Positions 44,813 through 55,098 of a stretch of 64,000 bases of DNA are shown piece by piece. The notes beneath the pieces were generated by a model. It did no database searches. It was not told the DNA's origin and saw only the letters and a list, made by a program, of their open reading frames with translations. The position numbers and the translations under genes are program-made. Position 1 is the first letter of the stretch. Each line of letters starts with the position of its first letter. This DNA is from Piscicola geometra (taxonomy: Eukaryota > Annelida > Clitellata > Hirudinida > Piscicolidae): the NCBI GenBank assembly GCA_943735955.1, contig OX030966.1, forward strand, positions 620,018 through 684,017, given 5' to 3'.

Positions 44813-46182
44813 CACAGTAGAAAAAGACATCACAACCAGGGAAATAGTTTATACAACTCAACTTAAGTTAATATGCCGTGAAAACGAGATCAAGTTTTTG
44901 AAAAAAATGAAGGCTCTACAGGCAGGCGCTGAATGGTTCAAGTCATTTTTTACACGCAACAGTTTCCTTCCATTTCAAACTCATGAGACTACAAGTCCGG
45001 ACGAACGTTTTTTTTTCTGCGATAAACTGGTTTTAGTTATAGACTTCAACAAATTTATACAAATTTCTCTGTTTATTTAACTTATTTACTCAGTTTTTTA
45101 AATTTTAACTTGTGACTTAGAAAATGTTTAGTGAATACAAACATTTTGATTATAATTGATTCAAAAATAACAAACTTATAACAATATTTGTAAAAATTTT
45201 AACATACAGTTTCGGTCCACCCTACTCCAGTTGCCAACACTTTTTCTAAGTTTATGAGATAAAAAATACTTTTACTTAACGCTCAAAATGTTTTTAGATT
45301 ATATAAAAAACACTTTTTAATCTATTTTTGTTATTTGAAAAGCTATTTAACAAATATTTGATAACTTTTATACCACCATCATACCTTTATGAAGATAACA
45401 GTTATTTTCGTGCTAAGATATTCTTAGCTGATTTTATATGAATTTGATTCCCTGGATTCAAATATGGCAATAGTTTTTTCCTATGAGCTCGAGTTTTTGA
45501 GATATACCGTTTTAATAATTTGTATAATCCACTATTTTTAATTCATTTGAAGAAACAAAATCGAATCTTTAAAATCCTTATTATTCAAATGATAAAAATA
45601 TTTTTTTATCAAAATATTAAAAGAATGTTCATTATTAAAAAAGTTTATTAATTAACATTTTAAACTGCGTTTAGAATATAATATATATAGAATATAAACT
45701 TCTAGATTCGTGCATTTAAAAATTATGTTTTTCAAACATTGTAAAAATTTTAAAACTCAATTCTTTTTGGCAATTAAAAAAATAACAATGTTAAACTTTC
45801 TAGCAAAATTTAAACTACCAAACTCGCGAAAATTTAATTTGGTAGTTCGCCTACTAGGGTCTCAGAAAGAGAAAAAGGATGTGTGAAAGATAAAAAAATA
45901 GTTTATTCAGAATATAACACCGTTAGATGTTGAGAAGTCCCAAAGCGTAGAAGGCCTTGAGTGTACACGCACTATGCATATTGTTTGAACAGTGTACAAT
46001 GTAAACTTCCATGCTCTTTTTGTTACTATTGTTTTTCGTTGATCACAAATTCATTGATGTCACCAACACTTGCGTACCGTTTCATTTTCCAACCATATTC
46101 CATCACTACGAGTTCAATGCAGATTTCTTGCTCATCAAAAACATTTAGCAAATTGGAAGAAAGGAAAAAAATAATTACAGAA
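44813..46182. other. AT-rich intergenic DNA
   Basis: No supported gene. Short frames lack family features. A stretch at 45905-46000 is somewhat GC-richer but gave no coherent exon. Confidence 0.45.
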
Positions 46183-46310
46183 TGAGGAGCGGGGAAGGCT
46201 TGCGACTCAAAGTTTGTCAGTTCGAATCCTTGACGAGCAACCGTGAACTATCATATACCTAGTGCATTGAGAGATGTGTATGTCGTGTGGAGTGGTGGTA
46301 ACAGAATTGA
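46183..46310 (+). mobile_element. tRNA-derived SINE S2, A box deleted
   Basis: GAGGAGCGGGGAAGGCTTGC then TCAGTTCGAATCCTTGACGA and TATCATATACCTAGTGCATT. About 13 bases of the A box region are missing relative to the 44641 copy. Confidence 0.7.
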
Positions 46311-46317
46311 TGAAATG

Positions 46318-46515
46318 GAAAAAAATTGAAAACCAGCTTATCGAAAAAGTACAGAAGTCATCGTGTTTTGCCATTCAGCTTGACGAATCCAGAGATTTTT
46401 CAAACAGAGCCATTCTTCTTGGTCACAATCAATTTGAAGCTTATAGTGACATTATTGAAGACATGGGCGGCGATCCTGGAGGGTTCTGGGGTTCGGACCA
46501 CCTATTTTTGGAGAG
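46318..46515 (+). mobile_element. hAT transposase N-part fused to a MITE end
   Basis: Reads ENQLIEKVQKSSCFAIQLDE then SRDFSNRAILLGHNQFEAYS. 'FaiqlDEs.D.sn.a.ll' is the first catalytic Asp region of FAM200/ZMYM-type hAT transposases. It runs directly into GACATGGGCGGCGATCCTGG, the end of the hAT-type MITE. An inverted copy with the same junction is at 49375-49520. Confidence 0.75.
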
Positions 46516-46627
46516 TGATGGAGTCGCTTTAATGTGGACCTCCCTCACACTTGAAAAAAATTCATAAAGTATTATTTTGATACAAGCATAATCGTCAACC
46601 ATCGCATAAAACAGAATGTTTATATAG

Positions 46628-46814
46628 GGTGAACGGGTAGCTGAGTCGGCAACGACTCTCGGCTTGACCAATAATGAAAGGTCCTAGATTCAAGTGCAAC
46701 CAATGCCCTAGTAACCCAAAGGTGCAAATGAAAATATGCAGCCTTAGTGGCCTGGAAGCCCGTTCGGGTTGTACGCCACTATAATAATCCTCGTTATTAT
46801 TATTATTATTATTA
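46628..46814 (+). mobile_element. tRNA-derived SINE S1, copy 2
   Basis: GGGTGAACGGGTAGCTGAGT through GGTGCAAATGAAAATATGCA and GGAAGCCCGTTCGGGTTGTA CGCCAC; (ATT)n tail. About 90% like the copy at 16509. The large hAT is inserted at the end of its tail. Confidence 0.85.
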
Positions 46815-46822
46815 CTATATAG

Positions 46823-49037
46823 CAGAGGTGCACAACCCGCGGCCCGCATGCGGCCCTTTAGCCTGTTTGATGCGGCCCCCAGACAACTAGTCCGTTTTGG
46901 CTATTTGCGGCCCTAACAGAATTTTAAATCGACGCACCCGCCCATCTCTTTTTAATAGTACTGTTTGCACTTTCCTAATATAAAACGATTGGAACAACAA
47001 CAACGAGCGATAATTGTGATGTTTTAATTTAGTAAGAATGTCAAAGCGTAAAATTGAAGCAGAAAATCGTCAGTTTAATGAAGAATGAACAAATGCAGCA
47101 TTTCAACGGAACAGCTTTGGGCCTAATTTGTTCGGAGTCCGTAACTGTAATGAAGGACTACAATTGCAAAAGACATTATGAAACCAAACACGCTGCTACG
47201 TTTGATGATGTGAAAGACGAAGCTAGAAAAAATATAATTGATTAACTTTTAAAAAGATTGTCATCTGAGCAAAATATTGTTTTAAAAAAAAGTTAATGAG
47301 AATAAGACTTTTGTTCGTGCCGGTTGTGCCGTAGCACAGATTATAGCGCGATTGTCTCCGACCATTAACTGATGGTGATTTCGTCAAAAACTGCATGCAA
47401 GCCATTTGCAAATAAGTCTGTCCTGAGAAAACAGACCTGTTCAACAAAGTGCCATTGTCACGGATGACTTTCCAATGCCGGATGCGTGACAAGCTTGCCA
47501 TTTGCAAGTATTTTTCAATTGCCTTAGATAAGAGCATGGATAACTTTGACACAGCACAGTTTTTGGTTTTTGTTTGTGCGGTGGATGAAAACTGTAAATT
47601 AACTCAGGAATTAGCAGGAATGGCCTCACTACGTGGACGTACGACTGGTGCAGATATTTTTGGAAGAGTAAAATCTGTTCTTGACGTTCATTGGCCAAAG
47701 CTCTGTAGTGTTACAACTGACGGCGCACCCGCCATGACTGGTAAAGAATTAGGACTTGTTGCTCATCTGCGATCACATTTGCGAGACTTAGGAAATCCAA
47801 CAGACACCATCCACGCATACCACTGCATCATACATCAAGAGTCACTGTGTACACGAGTCATTAATTTGGATAATGTTACCAAATTTGTTTTTAAATCAGT
47901 GAACTTCATATGAGCAAAAGGACTTAACCATCGACAATTCAGATCATTTCTTGAAAACATTGAGTCAGAATATCGTGACATACCATATCACACTTATGTA
48001 AGGTGGTTGAGTCGAGGAAAAGTTCTAACTAGGTTTGTTGAGTTACGAAAGGAAATCTGTGAATTCCTTGTTACCAAAGGCAAAAACACAGCTGTTTTTA
48101 CAGACAAACAGTGGTTGGCATTTTTGACAGACATAGCAGAACACTTAAATAAATTGAATCTGCATCTTCAAGGCAAAGATCACTACATCTTTGATATGTA
48201 CCAAGAGCTGCTGTCATTCACCTTGAAGCTACGGCTGACTTGTTCGAATCTGCAATCTGGTAACTTATGTCATTTTCCTTTTTGTTCAGCTTATCAAAAG
48301 GAAGGCCAATGTGACTTCAATAAATACCACGACAGTTTTAAAGCGTTACTAAAGGAATTTAATGAACGTTTTGCTGCATTCAGGGAGCATAAGGATTTAT
48401 TCAACTTCATCCGTGACCCTTTCTCTTGCGCTGTAAAATCCGTACCTGAGCAATGTCAGTTTGAAGTCATTGATCTTCAATGTTCACTAAAATTGAAGTC
48501 TGCGTTTCAGCATAACTCGATTTTAACTTTTCATGGAAGTCTAAGTTCAGTTAAATATGGAGCGGTCAAAGATTTGGCTTGCCGAATCTTGTCTGAATCT
48601 GGCAGCACATACGTGTGTGAACAAACGTTTTTAGTCATGAACACAAATAAAAATAAACTGAGATCATCTTTGACTGATGATAATCTTTGTTCGATTTTGA
48701 GGCTTGCAGCAACAGAACTCGAACCCAATATTGATAATGTTGTTGCAACCATTCAGGCTCAACCTTCTCATTAAAATTCTAACATTTAGTTATTCATACA
48801 TGTTTAAATAACGGTATTTTTTTGTTATGACATTTATTAAAAACTTGCATTCTTTGAGTTTTTTTACATTTAGTTATTCATACATGTTTAAATAACGTTA
48901 TTTTTTATGACATTCATTAAAAATTTGCATTCTTTGAGTTGTTTTATTGTGTCATCTATGTGCACGCTGATGCAGCCCTTGGCGCCCAGGGACTAAGTAA
49001 TTTTGGCCCTCAGGCTGAAAAAGGTTGTGCACCCCTG
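46823..49037 (+). mobile_element. Complete hAT transposon (GTF2IRD2/ZBED-type), 2,215 bp
   Basis: TIRs: CAGAGGTGCACAACC at the left, and CAGGGGTGCACAACC as the inverted right end. The 8-bp duplication CTATATAG (46815-46822 and 49038-49045) is perfect. GGCCCGCATGCGGCCCTTTA near the left and GATGCAGCCCTTGGCGCCCA near the right are inverted subterminal blocks. It carries a broken transposase at 47038-48774. An internal tandem duplication near the right end (48784-48945) repeats TTATTCATACATGTTTAAAT. Its right end also occurs alone at 4114-4284. Confidence 0.95.
47038..48774 (+). pseudogene. hAT transposase (GTF2IRD2-like), inactivated
   Basis: Starts MSKRKIEAENRQFNEE, then TGA at 47086-47088. 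A shifted frame has the BED-like zinc finger ICSESVTVMKDYNCKRHYET, KHAATFDDV. The catalytic core (47449-47913) reads YFSIALDKSMDNFDTAQFLV (first Asp), CSVTTDGAPAMTGKELGLVA (second Asp) and YHCIIHQESLC. A TGA at 47911-47913 interrupts before AKGLNHRQFRSFLENIESEY. The last frame (to 48774) has [20 protein letters not shown] and ends in the hAT dimerisation region ESGSTYVCEQTFLVMNTNKN, KLRSSLTDDNLCSILRLA. At least two stops and two frameshifts are present; about 560 codons in all. Confidence 0.93.
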
Positions 49038-49130
49038 CTATATAGCAATACATTGTCAGTATGTGTAGTTATAGTGATAGTTGTCTTAAACCAAACTATT
49101 CTTTGCTTACTTTAATATTCGTTTCAAAAC

Positions 49131-49305
49131 GAGCAGATTGGCTTAGATGGTAAGTCGTTTGACCTGCAGCTCGAATCCCTGTTCAGCCAACCGTGAACTA
49201 TCATATACCTAGTGTATATGATGTGGTGTTTCACGACTTACTTCGTGTGAGTGGCGTCTCAGTTGCGTGCCTTGGTACATTATAAATAAAGATTAAAAAA
49301 ATAAA
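49131..49305 (+). mobile_element. tRNA-derived SINE S2 in a MITE-derived repeat
   Basis: GAGCAGATTGGCTTAGATGG (A box), CTGCAGCTCGAATCCCTGTT (B box region), TATCATATACCTAGTGTATA, GTGGCGTCTCAGTTGCGTGC, A-rich tail. The host repeat is seen without the SINE at 16205-16300. Confidence 0.85.
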
Positions 49306-49329
49306 AAACAGAAGTTTTAACAAGTTTTT

Positions 49330-49559
49330 TAAGTGATAGTCCTGACCCCAAGACCCCCCCCCCCCCCCAGCATCGTCGCCCATGTCTTCAATAATGTCAC
49401 TATAAGCTTCAAATTGATTGTGACCAAGAAGAATAGCGCTGTTTGAAAAATCTCTGGATTCGTCAAGCTGAATGGCAAAACACGATGACTTCTATATTTT
49501 TTCGATAAGCTGGTTAGGCCCCCCTCCAAGAATTGCAGCCGATCACCGCCCCTGTTAAA

Positions 49560-49560
<1 letters not shown>
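49330..49560 (-). mobile_element. hAT-type MITE ends with transposase snippet, inverted copy
   Basis: Contains CCTGACCCCAAGACCCC, a C run, and GCATCGTCGCCCATG. Then comes the reverse complement of the 46318 transposase piece (minus strand SHRVLPFSLTNPEIFQTALF in a shifted frame), and GCCGATCACCGCCCCTG at 49530-49550. Confidence 0.7.
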
Positions 49561-49975
<415 letters not shown>

Positions 49976-50024
49976 TTATGTTTTCAGCATTTTCAAAGGC
50001 AATTGAAAATGAAAAACATTCTGA

Positions 50025-50027
<3 letters not shown>

Positions 50028-50103
<76 letters not shown>
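50028..50103. repeat. (TA)n tract
   Basis: About 76 bp of pure TA, forming the left flank of the transposon at 50104. Confidence 0.97.
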
Positions 50104-50107
<4 letters not shown>

Positions 50108-52007
50108 GGTGCTTCCAAAAAATGAAAGTATCAGGATCGTGTTTGCCAACCCTGCATTACATGATGCTAGTTAGAAAAAGGCTGTAAAAAAAAAATTGGT
50201 GGAAAATAATAATATTTAGGACATGCTCAACGCTTTCAAAGTTTTCAATATTTGTGTCAAAACCTGCGATCGCGATTTAAAACCTGTAGAACACATCTAT
50301 GACAGTTGTAGATACTTTATTAACTGAAAATTTATCCAGCGTCAAAATAAAAATTATCAGTATTAATATTCAATAGTCATCAAAAGTCATTCAAAAGTCC
50401 TAACGTTTATGTTCTTTGGGAACTAACTGTAACTTGGCATCAACTGCTGATGACTTAGTCGGTGCCGAAAACTTTTTTCTATGGTCCTCGACGACTTGAA
50501 GGAGATATTGCTTCTGTTCTTCATTGCGTGTCAAACTCGTGTTGAACTCTTGAATCAACGCAACCCCACGTTCAGCCAAGTCATTGACGACTTTGACAGA
50601 TTGCACAAGTCGTTTGCTTTCTTGATACTCTGATTGAGATTCCCACTCACTGGGATCGACCTGCAAGAAGTCCTGGGATATGCCAAGAATCGTGAAGAAA
50701 TAGTTAGTGCTCTTTGTAACAAAGTTGTGAAGTTTTTTAGTAGTTGGATGCTCAAATGGCTGAATTCGTTTAAGAGGCTCATCTGAGCCTTCAACTTCTT
50801 GGAGTGCCACTACCATCAAGCGCTTCTCCTCTATAGTGACAGCATCATCAAAGAAGCCAAAGGCAATAAGTGTTTCAGAGAGATACCAAAGGTGTCGCTC
50901 AAAGGCTGTAGTGGCAGCCTTGGCAATTTCAGTATTTGGATATTCAGATAAAGCACATAACAGTGCAAGGTCTTGTCGTGGAGCACAGTTTGCAGCTGGA
51001 CTTTCAAACCAGTATTTCAGATATACTTTAGTGATGAACAAACTTACTTCTTGCAGGTGATGCCATATTTTCTGACCATAGGAAAGACTTCTAGATTTTC
51101 GACAGCTGGCGCCTGCGTCTAGTGGATCGTATTGTTTGCGAAATAACCACATCTTTATGGAATAAATGGCCCTCGCCATCCATCGAGCTCTGTGAATAGC
51201 ACCAGGGTACCGAAACCGTATTCCACGTTCAGGTGTGCCTCCTAAGAAAATGATAGACAGTTCAAGCAATTCACAGTAGTCGTCACGAGGTTGAAATTTA
51301 TTCAGCTGAGACTGTGCAAACTTTATGACATCATCCTTCCAAGGAGCTATCATACTTGCTAAAGTGTTATCTTCAACTGCTGTACAAAATAACTTCTGGT
51401 CAATACGGGGCCAACAAATTTTGAAATGACCAAACAACTCCATGTTAGGAGACCTTGAGACGTCATGAACGCTGAAAACCTTTTCAAGAATAATTTCGGA
51501 GATGTGGTGACGACATGCCAAATTGATTAACTGTCGACCAAGCTCTGCTTCCAGACGAATACAAGTGCCACCTTTTGTTCCAGCATTTGAAGGCGTTGTA
51601 TCAAAGCAGAGACCCTTGATCCTGTCTCGCAAGCCCCATTCATCAATAGTTTGTGTGATTGCTTGTGACATTGAAGCCGCCGTGCCATCTTGGAGCTTAG
51701 GGACAGCTAACAATTTTCCCACATCCTGTCCAGAAACCAGAATTGGAAGTCGATCGACTTTAACCCGTTCTGAACCAGTAAGGTCATCCATTAAGTTCTA
51801 AAATACGTATTTGCCATATTTGGTCAGAAAATCGATAAAAATGGTAAAAACGTGTATTTTGAAACGTGTTGAGCATGTTCTAAATATTAATTTAATTAAG
51901 AAATATTTTGGCTATTGAGTTTTTATGTGAGACATCATCAAATGATGGGTTGGTCGATAATGAATACCTAATTTAAAAATTTAGCATTATGGATGGAAGC
52001 ACCCTAA
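50104..52007 (-). mobile_element. Transposon E1, TTAGGGTGCTTCCA termini
   Basis: Inverted ends TTAGGGTGCTTCCA (50104-50117) and TGGAAGCACCCTAA (51994-52007). It is flanked on both sides by TATATATA (50096-50103, 52008-52015), consistent with an 8-bp duplication but also with plain TA repeats. It carries one long gene, 50400-51791. Length 1,904 bp. Superfamily not fixed; see the gene entry. Confidence 0.8.
50400..51791 (-). CDS. Transposase-like protein of E1, 463 residues, frame intact
   Basis: Starts MDDLTGSERVKVDRLPILVS. It then has KGLCFDTTPSNAGTKGGTCI (residues about 60-79), LGRQLINLACRHHISEIILE (about 85-104) and ELFGHFKICWPRIDQKLF. Later blocks are RFRYPGAIHRARWMARAIYS, YPNTEIAKAATTAFERHLWY and FGFFDDAVTIEEKRLMV; the C-terminus is basic and coiled-coil-like. 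'cfDTT.sN.G' followed by 'aCRHHi.E' parallels the second Asp and C/H block of the RNase H-fold hAT and P transposases, so a DD(E)-type enzyme is my inference. Similar proteins without function recur in invertebrate genomes as far as I recall. An upstream N-terminal DNA-binding part seems missing: only about 200 bp separate the ATG from the TIR. No stop or frameshift within 463 codons. Confidence 0.75.
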   Translation of the reverse strand: MDDLTGSERVKVDRLPILVSGQDVGKLLAVPKLQDGTAASMSQAITQTIDEWGLRDRIKGLCFDTTPSNAGTKGGTCIRLEAELGRQLINLACRHHISEIILEKVFSVHDVSRSPNMELFGHFKICWPRIDQKLFCTAVEDNTLASMIAPWKDDVIKFAQSQLNKFQPRDDYCELLELSIIFLGGTPERGIRFRYPGAIHRARWMARAIYSIKMWLFRKQYDPLDAGASCRKSRSLSYGQKIWHHLQEVSLFITKVYLKYWFESPAANCAPRQDLALLCALSEYPNTEIAKAATTAFERHLWYLSETLIAFGFFDDAVTIEEKRLMVVALQEVEGSDEPLKRIQPFEHPTTKKLHNFVTKSTNYFFTILGISQDFLQVDPSEWESQSEYQESKRLVQSVKVVNDLAERGVALIQEFNTSLTRNEEQKQYLLQVVEDHRKKFSAPTKSSAVDAKLQLVPKEHKR

Positions 52008-52015
52008 TATATATA

Positions 52016-53079
52016 TTAGGGAATGTAGTAACCGGGAAGCGAAAGCAACGCTTTCGAATTACCATTGGAGGCCTACTTATTTTTGTTGTAAATCTAATTC
52101 TAAGTAGCTGAACCCTCACAATACTTTTGCAGATTCATGTCTATAATCTTTGTAGTTAAAAGAATAACCTATATGCATATTTATAATCATAAAAGCGAAA
52201 CTCAAAGCAAGCTCATTTTCATTGCAGCATTTTTTATCTGTTGGTTGACATACTAACAATATATTCAAGGTCAACCAAACTCATTTTTATCAAATAATAC
52301 TTATTGTGAATCTAAATTTATGATATCATAGAGTCAAAAAAAATATATAAACATTTATAAGCATGCCATCACAATAACAAGTATATTTTTTTTACAATCA
52401 AATCTTTGTTTATTTTGAGCTCTTACTCTGAAGCTTTCTGATTTTTCGCTGAGTAGGTGACGACATTGACTCATAATCTCGGTTTTGTTGCTTAATTAGC
52501 TTTTTGCACATACAATTAAATAATCGGCAAACCATAAGATGTACGGTTTGGTGTCCCTGCTCACAAGTGCAGACATGAAGGAGGTCATTTTGTCCATCAC
52601 CGCTGTTTCGAATTGGGCAAGATGACTAGTGGAAGAACATGCTATACACTTTCGAAAAAGATCTTCTTTTGATTTCATATCATGGTAATAAAAAAATGCG
52701 GCAAAGCACACAGCTAAGCAGTATTCAGTAGGCTCAAATAAACCACCTTGGTCCAGCAGTTCAATTACTTTTTTTTTTGAACAATAATTCGTTTATTTGC
52801 AAACAAATAAATTTAAAAATCGAAGCAAATAAATGCTTGTATGACTTTTGTGTGCTTTCCAGAATCCTCTTCGTCGATGAAGCGAGCCACTAAATCTTTC
52901 TTGCAAGATTGGCATTTTCTCTCTCTACTGATTGACCTCCCGATGCACCCAGAAGTATATACAAGGGGCAGCATGTCTATCTCATCCAAATCAGTGGGAT
53001 CATCGGCTAGTTCATCGCGCAACCACGTCCATTCCAAATCAGTTGAAGAAACTGTTTTTGAAGTTACTACATTCCCTAA
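52016..53079 (-). mobile_element. Transposon E2, TTAGGGAATGTAGTAAC termini
   Basis: Perfect 17-bp inverted ends TTAGGGAATGTAGTAAC (52016) and its complement (53063-53079). Flanked by TATATATA on both sides (52008-52015 and 53080-53087). It shares only the TTAGGG start with E1. Contains the transposase remnant 52496-53037. Confidence 0.85.
52496..53037 (-). pseudogene. C-terminal transposase remnant of E2 (P/THAP9-like motif)
   Basis: The minus strand reads MEWTWLRDELADDP, then PLVYTSGCIGRSISRERKCQ, SCKKDLVARFIDEEDSGKHT, KVI. After a 65-bp foreign insertion it continues KVIELLDQGGLFEPTEYCLA, VCFAAFFYYHDMKSKEDLFR. 'Y.aG.i.r......C..C...L' followed by 'dqGGL..Pte' resembles the C-terminus of P-element/THAP9-type and some other cut-and-paste transposases. 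The insert (52779-52843) breaks the frame between two KVI stretches. Only the C-terminal third is present. Confidence 0.6.
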
Positions 53080-55098
53080 TATATATATAACTATCTATCT
53101 ATCTATCAGAGTATTTATATAGCACCATTTAATAGATCTCAATAGCGCTCTAAACATTAATTTCATGACAGTGAAAACAGATATTTTTTCAGCATATCAT
53201 TGAACATCTTAACCGTTAAACCGAGCTGCCGCAATTGATTTGGCATGCTGTTCCATACAAGAGGGCCAGACATAGAAAATTGTCTTGACCCTATTTTTAA
53301 ACGTGCGGGTAGAACAGCCAAGTAGTTCACCTCATCAGACCGCAATCGATAGGCTTGCAAAGTGTTTGTTTTTAAAGTGCACCTATCCATAAGGTATTTT
53401 GGTGCACGTCCATTTAAGCACTTATACATCAACATGCATATCTTAAAAATTTATCAACTCTCAACCAATGGAGTTCCTTAAAAATGGTGGTCATATTTAT
53501 ATGCGCCAACTACAACTTTAGCAGCACGATTCTGAATGGACTGAAGCCTACCAATCGATCTCTCAGGTAAGCCCCAAAAAAGACAGTTGCAGTAGTCCAA
53601 CCGAGAGTGAATGAATGCATGGACCAGACCTTGTGTGGTAGCAGTAGTTAATGACCTTCTGATTGACATTAATTTGCGCAGCTGATAAGAACATGTGCCG
53701 ATCAAATGCTTAATGTGTTCATTCATTGTTAGTTTTTTATAAAAAATAAAACCCAGATTAGTTGCTTGAGAGGATAGTTCAATATCTTCGCCATCAATAA
53801 CAACATGGTCAACCTCAATCTTAGAAAGCTGCTGCCAAGTGCCTATCGGTAGTATTTTGGTTTTGCTTTGATTTAATTTTAATCGATTTGCTGACACCCA
53901 TAAATCGATATTTGATAAGCATTTTACTAACTTGTCAATTGAATTTTGAAATTCAAAAGGGTAACAACTACTGAATCAAAAGATAAAGAATCGGACCAAG
54001 AACAGAACCCTGTGGTACACCATGTGTGATAATCTGATTTTCAGACAACTCACTTTTATAAGAAACTTGTTGTGAACGATTAAATAAATATGACTCGAAC
54101 CATGAATAAACAACCCCAGTTATTCCAAAACTGCGACTAAGTCTACTAGATTAAGAATACTATGATCAACACAGTCGAACGCTGCAATCATGTCCAAAAA
54201 TGCCAATATTGATGTCTCATTTTTATCCATAGCTGCATATAAGCTAGAAAGTACTTGTAACAAAGCAGTCTCAGTGGAATGAAACTGCCTGTACCCTGAT
54301 TGGTACACAGACAATAGACTATTGAAGGTCAAATACTCTAACAGTTTCTTAGCTACAATGCGTTCAATTAACTTTGAAATAAAAGAAAGATTTGAAACTG
54401 GTCTATATTTATTTACACTATTTATGTCTGAGCCATCTTTTTTCAATAGTGGAACAACTAGCGCATGTTTACATAAATTAGGAAATGTACCCAAATTTAG
54501 ACAAAGATTAATAAAACTTGTTAAAAATTTTGAAAACAAGTTAATATATTTAAAAAAAACAAATGTTGGTAAACAATCCAATGAACATGTTTTATTTGGC
54601 GAATCTAAAACCACTTTTATTACATAGTCTTCACTTAAGATAGTAAAACTTGACAATTTATAATTCTTCGGAATCTCAGAATCAGAAAACATCAAATTGT
54701 CATTTACATCACAATTTTCTGTGTCTTGTCTTTCTCTTTCTACTTTATTGCTAAAGAAATGTAAAAACGTGTTTGCAGAAAAATCAGTCTCAGCATCAGC
54801 AAAACCAGAAACCGACTCATCACACAACAGTTTATTGATAATATTCCAAAGTTGCTTTGGTTTCATTCTATTTTCATCTACAAGATTTTTCCAGTATAAG
54901 TTTCTTTTTTCTACAAGAAGGCAATTTTTCGATCTACAGGCAGTGATAAAAAATTTTTTATAAACTATTTGCAAAGTTTTCTTGTATTTCCTTTTTTTTT
55001 GCGACAATCTCTTTTTGCCTGCCTGCACTCTCCATCAAAACATGGAGCCTTTGGCTCTCGTCTACACTTGGCCATATGAAGAGGCGCAACTATAATCA

